This document shows positions 50,348 to 64,000 of a DNA stretch of 64,000 nucleotides, in pieces (the stretch's first letter is position 1; each line of letters opens with the position of its first letter). Both the position numbers and the translations under genes were made by a program. The DNA comes from Deinococcus depolymerans (GTDB lineage: Bacteria; Deinococcota; Deinococci; Deinococcales; Deinococcaceae): NCBI RefSeq assembly GCF_039522025.1, contig NZ_BAAADB010000029.1, forward strand, positions 310,001 to 374,000, read 5' to 3'. The notes under the pieces are model-generated. The model worked only from the letters and a program-made list of their open reading frames with translations, was not told where the DNA came from and did no database searches.

Positions 50348-51792
50348 CGCGGGACGCACCGGGCGAACTGGACGGCTGGCCGGATGACCTGAGCCTCGCG
50401 GCCGCCCACCCCGGTGAGACGCGCCACGCACTCGTGGCCCGCACCCTGCGCGACGCCGTGACCGCCGGCCGCCTGCCCGAGGGCACCCGCCTGCCCGGGC
50501 ACCGCCGGCTCGCCCAGCGGCTCGGCGTGTCCCGCAACACCCTGGTGGACGCCCTGACGCAGCTGCACGCCGAGGGGTACGTGCGCCCGCGCGGCCGCAG
50601 CGGCACCGTGATCAGCGTCCCGGCGCTGCGCGGCCCCGCCCGGGTGGACGCCCCGCCGCTGCCGCTGAGCGCCTGGGCGGTCCGCGCCCTCCAGGGACAG
50701 GTGCAGGAGGCCGGCGGTGACACCTTCGCCGTGGATTTCCGGGTGGGGCAGCCCGTCCCGGACCTGTACCCGGAGGCCGCCTGGACGCAGGCGCTGGCCC
50801 GCCGGGCCGCGCAGGTCACGCACGCCCACGCCCACGATCCCCTCGGGCCGGTCGAGACGCGCCGCGCCCTGGCCGCCTACCTGAGTGCCGAACGGGGCGC
50901 GCGCGTCACGCCGGACATGGTGATGCTGACCGGCGGCACCCAGTCCGCGCTGGACGCCCTGGCCCGCGTGTTCCTGGAACCCGGCCGGCTGGTCGCCGCC
51001 GAGAACCCCACGTATGCCGGGGCGCGCGCCGCGCTGGCCGCCACCGGCGCGGAGGTGACGGGCGTCCCGGTGGACGCCGAGGGCCTGCGGACCGATGACC
51101 TGCCGGCCCGGGCGACCCTGGTGTACGTCACGCCCGGCTGCCAGTACCCCACGGCCGTCAGCCTGAGTGCCGCGCGCCGGCAGGCGCTGATCGCCTGGGC
51201 GACCGGCGTCAACGCCTTCATCCTGGAAGACGACTACGCCGCCGACCTGCACCTGACCTCCCGCCCGCCCCCGGTCCTGCAGGGGCTCGCGCCGGACCGC
51301 GTGATCCTGCTCGGGTCGTTCAGCAAGAGTCTGGCGCCCGTGACCCGCAGCGGGTTCCTGGTGGCCCCGCCGGACGTGCTGCGCGTCCTGACCGGCACCC
51401 GCCCCCTGACCGACCGGCTGCCCGGCCGCCTGGACGCCCTGGCCCTGGCGGACGTGCTGGGTTCCGGCGCGTACGCCCGGCACCTGCGCCGCGCCCGGGG
51501 TGTCGTCGCGCACCGGCAGGAGACGCTGGTGGCCGAACTGCGCGCCGCCCTGCCTGACTGGACGGTCACGCCGGTCGCCTCGGGCCTGCACCTGTACCTG
51601 CCGCTGCCGGCCCCCTGGACCGAGGAGGCCGTCCTGACGAGCGCCGCCGCGCAGGGCGTGGCCCTGAGTCCCGTCTCGCCGCTCGCCGCGGGCGGGCACG
51701 TTCCGGCGGTGCTGCTGGGGTTCGCGGGCCTGCCCCTGGACCTGCTGCGGGACGGTGCGCGGCGGCTGGGCGCGGCCCTGCAGGCCGGCTGA
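50323..51792 (+). CDS. MocR/PdxR-type regulator (GntR DNA-binding + aminotransferase fold)
   Basis: 489 residues from GTG 50323, which gives a family-like start [14 protein letters not shown] GntR winged helix follows with [45 protein letters not shown] features: [17 protein letters not shown] and [14 protein letters not shown]. The class I aminotransferase-like domain has [22 protein letters not shown] and the PLP lysine in [15 protein letters not shown]. MocR regulators sense PLP or amino compounds; PdxR is one option. The repeat following abuts its TGA stop. Confidence 0.88.
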   Translation: MAGTRIPLTRDAPGELDGWPDDLSLAAAHPGETRHALVARTLRDAVTAGRLPEGTRLPGHRRLAQRLGVSRNTLVDALTQLHAEGYVRPRGRSGTVISVPALRGPARVDAPPLPLSAWAVRALQGQVQEAGGDTFAVDFRVGQPVPDLYPEAAWTQALARRAAQVTHAHAHDPLGPVETRRALAAYLSAERGARVTPDMVMLTGGTQSALDALARVFLEPGRLVAAENPTYAGARAALAATGAEVTGVPVDAEGLRTDDLPARATLVYVTPGCQYPTAVSLSAARRQALIAWATGVNAFILEDDYAADLHLTSRPPPVLQGLAPDRVILLGSFSKSLAPVTRSGFLVAPPDVLRVLTGTRPLTDRLPGRLDALALADVLGSGAYARHLRRARGVVAHRQETLVAELRAALPDWTVTPVASGLHLYLPLPAPWTEEAVLTSAAAQGVALSPVSPLAAGGHVPAVLLGFAGLPLDLLRDGARRLGAALQAG

Positions 51793-51922
51793 TACGGACT
51801 GCGATTGAATGGCTTACAAAGCCGTTCAATCCGAGCGAAGCGAGTAGGAACTGGGCGGGTTCCGGACGTGGAGTTGACAGATCGGTGGTGTTCCGATCTG
51901 GGAACGAAACAAACGGAATCCG
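51793..51922 (+). repeat. Interspersed MITE-like repeat, copy 12 (abuts MocR stop)
   Basis: TACGGACTGCGATTGAATGG to AACGGAATCCGG. The right half is diverged (TTGACAGATCGGTGG). A further fragment, TACGGACTGCG, begins at 51927. Confidence 0.85.
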
Positions 51923-52063
51923 GCTGATACGGACTGCGTTGCGGCCTCCAGTCCCACGCCCGGAGGCCGTATGGGCTTCCGCGCGGCCTGGGGACTGCCC
52001 CCAGGCGGGGGCGGGAGTGGGGGCGGGGGCGGCCTTCCGGCACACACGCGGTGGGCCGCGCGG

Positions 52064-52069
52064 TAGACT
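52064..52069 (+). promoter_or_regulatory. -10 box of a leaderless promoter
   Basis: TAGACT, 7 nt before ATG 52077. Confidence 0.6.
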
Positions 52070-52076
52070 GCGCGCA

Positions 52077-52442
52077 ATGCGCCTGCTGCTCGCCGCCCTG
52101 GCCCTGGTCCTGACGTTGATGTATTTCACGTTCGGTCTACGCTTCGGGTATGTCACCCTGACGCCCACGTACATGCTGAACGCCAGCGGCGAGAACCGCT
52201 ACGGCCTGAACATCTTCGAGGACCGCAAGATGATCGGCGTGCGCGGCTCCTGCGACGTGCGTTCCGGCACGGCCACCGTGCGCCTGCTGGACCCCAGGGG
52301 TATTCAGGTGGCCGGTCAGGTCTGCCCGAAGGGCACGTGGGGCCTGAACGTCATGACGACTGGCCCGGAGGGGAAATACCAGCTGATCGTGGAATTCTCT
52401 AAATTCACCGGAACGATCGATCTGAAAGAGGCGCGCGAGTAG
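52077..52442 (+). CDS. Hypothetical membrane-anchored protein
   Basis: 121 residues from ATG 52077. One N-terminal helix (RLLLAALALVLTLMYFTFGLRFGYVTL), signal-anchor or signal peptide. Then a beta-rich domain with two Cys (GSCDVRSGTATVRLLDPRG, VCPKGTWGL) that could form a disulfide. No family recognised. Confidence 0.7.
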   Translation: MRLLLAALALVLTLMYFTFGLRFGYVTLTPTYMLNASGENRYGLNIFEDRKMIGVRGSCDVRSGTATVRLLDPRGIQVAGQVCPKGTWGLNVMTTGPEGKYQLIVEFSKFTGTIDLKEARE

Positions 52443-52533
52443 GGAACACCCCGCCGCCGGCAGGGCGTTCAGGGAATACCCACGAATTTCTCATAGCCGC
52501 TGACCGCCGCGGCCCGCTAGGGTCAGGGTCCTC

Positions 52534-53055
52534 ATGAATGCCGCCTTCCCCGCCGACCTGCTGGACGCTCCCGAACGGGACGACCTGCTGATCGGCGAAC
52601 CGGCTCCCCGTCCGCTTCCCGGGGACCCGCCGCTCCCCTGTCTCCCGACCCGGACGGACAGCCTGACCGGGCCTGTCCGTCCGGGGGAAGTGACGACGCC
52701 GGGAGGGCGAGAACCGGGCTCCGGGCTGGGCGCGGACCCCCCGGTGCAGTCCGGGAGGGACCGAGAGACCGGCGGACACTCCATCCGCCCGGAGGTCCTG
52801 GCACGCGCCCGCCGCTGGGCGACCTTCTACCCCACCGGGGACGTGCTGATCGACCCGCACGGACAGGTCGCGCCGCAGCCGCGCGACCAGATGCGCCTCA
52901 GCGTTCACCTGTACGCCGTGACCCGCCGGCACCTGGACGGCATCCGCCTGGACGAGGGCGCCATGATGGCCCGCATGCGCACCCTCGCAGAGCTGGAGGG
53001 CGCTCCCCGCGCCCCGCTCAGCCCGGTCGACGTCCTGCTCAGCCGCCTCGGCTGA
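52534..53055 (+). CDS. Hypothetical protein with disordered N-terminus
   Basis: 173 residues from ATG 52534 (a TAGGGT box lies 10 nt upstream). The first about 85 residues are Pro/Gly/Arg-rich and probably disordered. The C-terminal part is helical (VLARARRWATFYPTGDVLIDPHG and DQMRLSVHLYAVTRRHLDG), possibly a small DNA- or protein-binding domain. A later in-frame start is possible. Function unknown. Confidence 0.5.
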   Translation: MNAAFPADLLDAPERDDLLIGEPAPRPLPGDPPLPCLPTRTDSLTGPVRPGEVTTPGGREPGSGLGADPPVQSGRDRETGGHSIRPEVLARARRWATFYPTGDVLIDPHGQVAPQPRDQMRLSVHLYAVTRRHLDGIRLDEGAMMARMRTLAELEGAPRAPLSPVDVLLSRLG

Positions 53056-53069
53056 ACCGGGACCCGGGC

Positions 53070-54637
<1,568 letters not shown>

Positions 54638-54641
<4 letters not shown>

Positions 54642-55348
54642 CGGCGGGCCGCCTTCACGGCCGACGCGAAGGTCGGGTACACGTTCGACAGGTCGTATGC
54701 GCCCGCCAGCAGCACGCGCCGGTCACTGGCCGAGGCGCCCAGCGCCTTCACGAACGAGTCGCGGACCGACACGCCGCCCGCCCCGGCTTCCGGGCTGAGG
54801 CCCGCCACGAACAGCGTCCGGGTGGTCTTCGCTCCCAGCAGCGTGCGGGTCACGCCGCCCAGTCCGGCGCGGCCGGGGTCGTCGAGCAGCGCGCCGTCCG
54901 TGAACAGCACGACCACGTCGTTCACCTTCGCGGTCTGCGCGGCGCGCCCGGCGGCCCGGGTCAGGCCGGCCGTGATGGCACTCCCGCGCCCCGCGCAGGG
55001 TCTGGTGAGCGCGGTGGTGTAGCGCAGGATGTCGGCCCTGGCCATGCGCGCCCCGTTCTTCGAGCTGAACGTGAAGTCCGCGACGGTCTGCACGCCGTCG
55101 CACACGCGCAGCAGGGTCAGGGTGTCGCCGCTGCGCAGCTGGTTGAGCATCACGCTCTGCGCGAGCAGCCGCGCCTGATCCGCGTACCGGAAGGCGGGAT
55201 TCTTGCTGCTGCCGGTCATGTCCACCGCGACCGTCAGGTGCAGCGGCGGCGTGGACAGGCCCAGCAGCGTCGAGGCGCTCATGGCCGGAACCGGCAGGGA
55301 CAGGGCGGACAGGGACAGGGCGGACAGCAGGGCAGGGGTCACAGGCAT
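54638..55348 (-). CDS. Secreted von Willebrand factor A (vWA) domain protein
   Basis: 236 residues from ATG 55348 (GGAG before it). Signal peptide (LLSALSLSALSLPVPAMSA). vWA core with MIDAS DMTGSS near residue 40, YTTALTRPCAGRGSAITAGL in the middle (MIDAS Thr region), and VVVLFTDGALLDD. Metal-ion-dependent protein binding outside the membrane. Coupled to the 523-residue protein by overlap, suggesting they act together at the envelope. Confidence 0.85.
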
Positions 55349-55424
55349 GGGCACTCCAGAAGGCAGGCGGGCAGGGCCGCCGGAAAGACAGGGGCAGGGG
55401 AGACGCGGCGCCGCGAACGGACGT

Positions 55425-57539
<2,115 letters not shown>

Positions 57540-57570
57540 GCCCGCCTCCTGCCGTTCTGGCGGGGCACGC

Positions 57571-57894
57571 TCAGCGGACCACGTCCGTCACGCCGGCCGC
57601 CGCCGACCGGAACTGCCAGTCACGCGCCGCGCTGTTCCACAGGCCCGACAGGCCCACCAGCAGCACCAGCACCGCGCCCAGCGCCGCCAGCGCCGTCACC
57701 GCGCCCGGCCAGCCCGCACCGGGCCACGACACACGCGCCCGCCCACCCCCGGGGGGCCGGTCAGGGGAGGGCCGTTCAGGACGGGGCCGGCGGGCGGGCC
57801 GGACCCGCCGCGCCGGGGCGGCAGGCACGGACGGTAACTGGGGCGTTCCAGGCAGGCCCGACGAGTACGGCCGGGGCTTACGCACGAAACTCAT
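57571..57894 (-). CDS. Small membrane protein upstream of the PBP
   Basis: 107 residues from ATG 57894. Arg/Pro-rich cytoplasmic N-terminus (about 60 residues) followed by one helix (AVTALAALGAVLVLLVGLSGLW) and a short outer tail. A single-pass topology next to a PBP recalls small divisome/elongasome regulators, an inference. Gene order suggests co-transcription with the PBP. Confidence 0.65.
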   Translation of the reverse strand: MSFVRKPRPYSSGLPGTPQLPSVPAAPARRVRPARRPRPERPSPDRPPGGGRARVSWPGAGWPGAVTALAALGAVLVLLVGLSGLWNSAARDWQFRSAAAGVTDVVR

Positions 57895-57900
57895 GGGCAG

Positions 57901-57906
57901 AGCATA
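57901..57906 (-). promoter_or_regulatory. -10 box of a leaderless promoter (envelope cluster)
   Basis: TATGCT on the minus strand, 6 nt before ATG 57894. Confidence 0.55.
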
Positions 57907-57996
57907 CGGGGCGGGCATGAGGTGCGCATCCCACCAAAGGACGATCAAACGGACGTTAACGCGCCCCGCCCGGGGTGACAGAGGTTGCACCCCTTT

Positions 57997-58073
57997 CAAC
58001 CGGAATCCGTTTTGCTCCCACTCGCTTCGCTCGGATTGAATGGCTTTGTCAGCCATTCAATTCGGAGTCCGTA
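57997..58073 (-). repeat. Interspersed MITE-like repeat, internally deleted copy 13
   Basis: GGAATCCGTTTTGCTCCCAC joins directly to GCTTCGCTCGGATTGAATGG and GGAGTCCGTA. The central hairpin is missing (77 bp). Confidence 0.8.
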
Positions 58074-58237
58074 TCGCTCCCACGGCCGGTCCGCTGGCCG
58101 CGCCGTGACCATCAGCTGCCCCTGCACGCCGACACCCGCCCGTCCGGCCCGCTGTTCCCCGCCGGGTTCGGCCTGACCCCCCGGTAGGCGATAGACAGGC
58201 AGTCGGACGGGCGGGACGCCCCGCAGACCCCCGCCGC

Positions 58238-58243
58238 TACACT
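58238..58243 (+). promoter_or_regulatory. -10 box of a leaderless promoter (PLP enzyme)
   Basis: TACACT, 7 nt before ATG 58251. Confidence 0.6.
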
Positions 58244-58250
58244 CGGGGGC

Positions 58251-59471
<1,221 letters not shown>

Positions 59472-59532
59472 AGTCAGGCAGGGGAGGGTGGGCGGTGGAG
59501 GCGCGACTGCCTCCCACTGCCCACTTCCGACT

Positions 59533-60837
<1,305 letters not shown>

Positions 60838-60844
60838 ACCCCCG

Positions 60845-60850
60845 AGCGTA
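60845..60850 (-). promoter_or_regulatory. -10 box of a leaderless promoter (DUF4127)
   Basis: TACGCT on the minus strand, 7 nt before ATG 60837. Confidence 0.5.
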
Positions 60851-60967
60851 CGGGCGCGGCGTGAGCCTTCCCGCAGAGAAAGCTCTGGACGGGGGCGCGA
60901 CTTCTCGCGTTCCGCCCCCGCCGCGTCACTGTAGTCATGCGTCCCCACGCGGGCGGCCGGCACGGCG

Positions 60968-60973
60968 TAGCCT
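60968..60973 (+). promoter_or_regulatory. -10 box of a leaderless promoter (ABC exporter)
   Basis: TAGCCT, 7 nt before ATG 60981. Confidence 0.5.
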
Positions 60974-60980
60974 GCGAGTC

Positions 60981-62156
60981 ATGACGTCGCCAGGACTACG
61001 ATGGACGGACATCTGGAAACTCGCCTGGAGGGGCCTGACCCGCCGCCGCGTCCGCACGCTGCTGACCACGCTGGGCATCACGGTCGCGGTCGCCAGCATG
61101 GTGATCTTCCTGTCGCTCGGCGAGGGCATCCGCAAGGTGTTCGTCTCGCAGCTCGGCGGGATCGGCCCGGACGTGCAGGTCAGCCTCACGCCGCTGTCGC
61201 AGGGACTGGCGCTGCAACCGAACCTGCCGCAGCAGACTGCCGACGACATCCAGGCGCTCGCGCCGGAACTCGGCATCCAGACGGTCACGCCGGTCATCAT
61301 GGCGGTGCGCGGCGGCCTGGAAGTCACGCAGAGCGTCGTCCTGTACGGCCTGCCCGCCGCGCAGGGCATCGCGGCCGTGTTCCCCACCACCACCGCCGCG
61401 CAGGGCCGCGCCCTCACGCCCGCCGACGAGGGCGCGGGCGTGGCGGTCGCCGGGGCGAAGGCCGCGCAGAACCTGCGGCTGGAGGTCGGCAGCACCCTCA
61501 ACCTCAACCGCCGCAACCAGGTGAAGGTGATCGGCGTGCTCGCCCCGGAAAGCGGGCTGGTGGACAACTTCATCTTCATTCCCCTGACCACCCTGCAACG
61601 CAGCGAGGGCGCGGCGGGGCGCGTGTCGCTGGTCGCCGTGAAACTCGACAACCCCCGCGACGCCCGGCGCGTCGCCGACGTGCTGTCCGAGAAACTGAAC
61701 CTGGAGGCCGGCACCCAGAGCGACTTCCTGAGCTTCATAGACCGCGCCCTGATCATCAGTGACGCCGTGCGTTTCGGGATCTCGCTGATCGCCCTGATCG
61801 TCGGTGGGCTGGCCGTGGCGAACACCGTCATGATGGGTGTCTTCGAACGCACCCGCGAGTTCGGCACGCTGCGCGCCATCGGGGCGCGGCCGTCGTTCGT
61901 GCGTTCCCTGGTCCTGACCGAATCGCTGCTGCTGTCGCTGGTGGGCGGGGTGGGTGGCGTGCTGCTCGGCCTCGCCGGGATCGCCGGCGTGAACCTCTAC
62001 ACCCAGCAGCTCGCCGGGATCGACGCGGCCGCCCTGACCCCCCGGCTGGTGCTGCTGGCGCTGGCCATCAGCCTGCTGCTGGGCCTGCTCTCGGGCCTGC
62101 TGCCGGCCCGCAACGCCGGGCGCATGAGCATCGTGGGCGCCCTCGGGAGAATCTGA
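60981..62156 (+). CDS. MacB/FtsX-type ABC transporter permease
   Basis: 391 residues from ATG 60981. First helix after [36 protein letters not shown], then a large periplasmic MacB-like domain. Three C-terminal helices ([35 protein letters not shown], and the pair around [19 protein letters not shown] and [15 protein letters not shown]). Exports or mechanically transmits to peptides, lipids or lipoproteins. One base from the ATPase gene. Confidence 0.9.
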   Translation: MTSPGLRWTDIWKLAWRGLTRRRVRTLLTTLGITVAVASMVIFLSLGEGIRKVFVSQLGGIGPDVQVSLTPLSQGLALQPNLPQQTADDIQALAPELGIQTVTPVIMAVRGGLEVTQSVVLYGLPAAQGIAAVFPTTTAAQGRALTPADEGAGVAVAGAKAAQNLRLEVGSTLNLNRRNQVKVIGVLAPESGLVDNFIFIPLTTLQRSEGAAGRVSLVAVKLDNPRDARRVADVLSEKLNLEAGTQSDFLSFIDRALIISDAVRFGISLIALIVGGLAVANTVMMGVFERTREFGTLRAIGARPSFVRSLVLTESLLLSLVGGVGGVLLGLAGIAGVNLYTQQLAGIDAAALTPRLVLLALAISLLLGLLSGLLPARNAGRMSIVGALGRI

Positions 62157-62157
62157 C

Positions 62158-62874
62158 ATGACCACCGTTCAACCCGACCGTTCCATCCGGGCCGCGTCTG
62201 GCCTGCCGGGCCTGCGCACCGAGACCCTCTCGCGCACCTACCCCAGCGGCGACGGGCAGGTCCTGGCCCTCGCGCCGTTCACGCACGCCTTCCCGCCCGG
62301 CCTGACCGCCGTGGTCGGCCCGAGCGGCAGCGGCAAGAGCACCCTGCTGAACCTCCTGGCGGGCTTCGACGAACCCACCACCGGGCAGGTCATTGTCGGG
62401 GACACGCCCCTGACCCACCTGAGCGAGGCGGACCGCGCCGACTTCCGCCTTCGCCACTACGGGTTCGTGTTCCAGAACCACAACCTCGTCAGCATCCTCA
62501 GCGCGCAGGAGAACGTCGAGTTTCCCCTGACGCTCGCGGGCGTCCCCCCGCGGCGACGGCAGGACCGCGCCCGCGAACTCCTCGCCCTGGTCGGCCTGGA
62601 GGGACGCGCCGGGCACCTGCCCAGCCAGCTCTCGGGCGGCGAGGCGCAGCGCGTCGCGGTCGCCCGCGCGCTGGCGCACGACCCGGCCATCCTGCTGGCC
62701 GACGAACCCACCGGGAACCTCGACAGCCGCACGGGCGAGCGGGTCCTGGGCCTGCTGCAGGGCGCCGCCGCGACCGGCCGGACCGTCATCCTGATCACGC
62801 ACGACCGCGACATCGCCGCGCAGGCCGACCATCACCTGAGCGTGAAAGACGGCGAGGTCAGCCTGGAAGACTGA
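62158..62874 (+). CDS. MacB/LolD-type ABC transporter ATP-binding protein
   Basis: 238 residues. Walker [19 protein letters not shown] (about 58), Q-loop [22 protein letters not shown], signature [15 protein letters not shown], Walker [14 protein letters not shown], and H-loop ITHDRDI. Typical of MacB/LolD/SalX partners of the FtsX-type permease. The TGA stop is followed directly by a repeat. Confidence 0.95.
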   Translation: MTTVQPDRSIRAASGLPGLRTETLSRTYPSGDGQVLALAPFTHAFPPGLTAVVGPSGSGKSTLLNLLAGFDEPTTGQVIVGDTPLTHLSEADRADFRLRHYGFVFQNHNLVSILSAQENVEFPLTLAGVPPRRRQDRARELLALVGLEGRAGHLPSQLSGGEAQRVAVARALAHDPAILLADEPTGNLDSRTGERVLGLLQGAAATGRTVILITHDRDIAAQADHHLSVKDGEVSLED

Positions 62875-63030
62875 TACGGACTGCCGTTTGTTTCGCCGAC
62901 AATCCGGAACTTCACCGGATTGCCGACTCCACGTCCGGAACCCGCCCTGCTCCTCCTCTGCGGAGCAGCTCTACGAGTCGCAGCCGCCCGGATTGAATGG
63001 CTTTATAAGCCGTTCAATCCGGGCGGACGC
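62875..63030 (-). repeat. Interspersed MITE-like repeat, copy 14 (abuts ABC ATPase stop)
   Basis: TACGGACTGCCGTTTGTTTCG starts right after TGA. It includes CAATCCGG-AACTTCA-CCGGATTG and the GCAGCTCTACGAGTCGCA arm, and runs into TTCAATCCGGGCGG without a recognisable right terminus. Confidence 0.85.
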
Positions 63031-63089
63031 GCAGAGCTGCGCCGGCCCGCCGGGAGGGTCCGCGCCGGGGCAGGGACGACCGGTGCCGG

Positions 63090-63545
63090 TCAGCCGCCGG
63101 CCCGGCTGGTGTCGCGCAGCCAGTAGGTGTGGCCCAGGCGGTCTTTCAGCCGCACCACGACCTGCACGCTGGAACCCGGGCGCAGGCGGCCGCTGCCGCT
63201 CCACGCCGAGGCGCTCAGGGTGCCCGGCGCGCTGCTGGCGGGCGCCGTGACGCGCAGCGGCGCCTTCCACACGCCGGCGCCCGTGACGACGAACACGCCG
63301 TCCAGGGTCAGGCCGTCGAGGGACGCGGCGCCCATGCGGTCCGCGGTGGCCGCGCCCACCTGCACGCGCACGCCCAGCCCGCCGCCGTACAGGGTGGCGG
63401 TCGCCTGCGCGGTCAGGACCTGCCCCTGCCGGATCAGGGTGGTCGGTGCGCTCAGCAGGTCGCCCGCCTGGGGGTCCGGGACGCCCCCCGCCGCGCCGCA
63501 GGCCACCAGCACGCAGGCAAGCGCGGACAACCAGAACTTCTTCAT
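63090..63545 (-). CDS. Hypothetical lipoprotein
   Basis: 151 residues from ATG 63545. Lipobox VLVACG after a short signal (KKFWLSALACVLVAC). The mature part is beta-rich (LTAQATATLYGGGLGVRVQVG, VVVRLKDRLGHTYWLR), suggesting an Ig-like sandwich. No known family. Confidence 0.7.
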   Translation of the reverse strand: MKKFWLSALACVLVACGAAGGVPDPQAGDLLSAPTTLIRQGQVLTAQATATLYGGGLGVRVQVGAATADRMGAASLDGLTLDGVFVVTGAGVWKAPLRVTAPASSAPGTLSASAWSGSGRLRPGSSVQVVVRLKDRLGHTYWLRDTSRAGG

Positions 63546-63551
63546 GAGGTC

Positions 63552-63557
63552 AGCTTA
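63552..63557 (-). promoter_or_regulatory. -10 box of a leaderless promoter (lipoprotein)
   Basis: TAAGCT on the minus strand, 6 nt before ATG 63545. Confidence 0.55.
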
Positions 63558-63645
63558 GCCCATGAGCGCCGGATGCGCAGCCGACCAAAGTTGCAGGGGT
63601 GATCCGGGCCGCCCCGACCGGGACGCTGCGGGTGGACGCGGGCGC

Positions 63646-64000
63646 TCACCAGCTCAGGTCGGGAACCGTGACGACCCGGTCGGCAGGCTGATCCGTGAAC
63701 AGGGTGTACGTCAGGGTGTACGTGCCGGGAATCACGCGGCCCAGCAGCAGGCTGTCGCCCTCCACGCGCGGGTCCACGTTGGCCAGGCTGGGTCCCTGCA
63801 CCTGGATCGGGCCGCGCACGGCCGGCGTGCCGCCGCCGGGCAGCGCGTCGAGAATCCTGAGGTTCTCCAGGGTGCTGTCCACGGTCAGGACCAGCGTGAC
63901 CACGTAGCCCTGCGCGGCCGCCTCCACGCTTTTTTGCAGGCTGGCGCGCGCGCCGCCCTCCACGGTGCGGGTCACGTTCGCGCCGCCCGGGTTGCGCACG
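63646..64000 (-). CDS. DUF11-like surface protein, C-terminal part (cut by window edge)
   Basis: At least 117 residues; the 5' end lies beyond the window. Beta-rich segment [24 protein letters not shown] with [13 protein letters not shown] and [26 protein letters not shown]. This is the pattern of C-terminal DUF11-type repeats found in large Deinococcus surface proteins. The visible ATG near the window edge may not be the true start. Confidence 0.6.
   Translation of the reverse strand, partial: VRNPGGANVTRTVEGGARASLQKSVEAAAQGYVVTLVLTVDSTLENLRILDALPGGGTPAVRGPIQVQGPSLANVDPRVEGDSLLLGRVIPGTYTLTYTLFTDQPADRVVTVPDLSW

Larger units (their letters stand above)
57907..58250. other. Intergenic region with a short repeat copy
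   Basis: 344 bp between divergent genes. Holds repeat copy 13 and the -10 box of the PLP gene; nothing else recognised. Confidence 0.6.

Overview
The window is a stretch of chromosome from a GC-rich Deinococcus-type bacterium. Four things point there. Genes are densely packed, with frequent 1-4 nt overlaps and strong G/C third-position bias. A CRP-family regulator closely resembles SdrP of Thermus and DdrI of Deinococcus. Dispersed small repeats look like the small noncoding repeats (SNR/SRE) known from D. radiodurans. At least 16 genes have a TANNNT-like -10 box only 5-8 nt before the start codon, the hallmark of leaderless mRNAs in this genus. No rRNA, tRNA, CRISPR array, prophage or replication origin was seen.

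Layout. 1-8 kb: the end of a ClpA/ClpC-type gene, a DUF2087 protein, radA, a PH-domain protein, a CDF metal exporter, an ArsR-SRPBCC pair and clpB with a HAIR-like operator in its promoter. 8-20 kb: a lipocalin-like lipoprotein, the branched-chain amino-acid ABC transporter livKHMGF, and divergent glutamine synthetases (type I glnA, type III glnN). 20-27 kb: an AAC(3)-type acetyltransferase, two flavoprotein reductases, the DdrI/SdrP-like regulator and gyrA. 27-31 kb: three overlapping Roadblock/LC7 genes, hemB translationally coupled to a small phosphatase, an ABM monooxygenase and a lipoprotein. 31-37 kb: a DUF3500 / EF-hand / HupE-UreJ cassette, an IS630-type insertion sequence and a P450. 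37-41 kb: sdhCDAB, with a repeat between sdhA and sdhB. 42-50 kb: a large surface lipoprotein, then leuC-(lysE)-(hypothetical)-leuD-leuB behind an apparent leucine attenuator. 50-58 kb: a MocR regulator, small hypotheticals, and an envelope cluster (small membrane protein, bifunctional PBP, vWA protein, coiled-coil membrane protein). 58-64 kb: a PLP enzyme, a DUF4127 protein, a MacB-like ABC exporter and lipoproteins.

The most interesting signals are not single genes. (1) A family of about 14 repeats of roughly 130-155 bp shares its terminal inverted repeats with the intact IS630-type element at 34559-35665. This makes them probable MITEs of that element, and several abut stop codons exactly. 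(2) The IS transposase is split in two frames, with an A-AAG slip site followed after 8 nt by a 13-bp hairpin, as expected for programmed -1 frameshifting. (3) A 21-codon leader peptide with three consecutive CTT leucine codons and mutually exclusive hairpins precedes leuC. (4) Leaderless promoters are widespread. (5) The DUF3500/EF-hand/HupE cassette and the triple Roadblock operon have no obvious described role.
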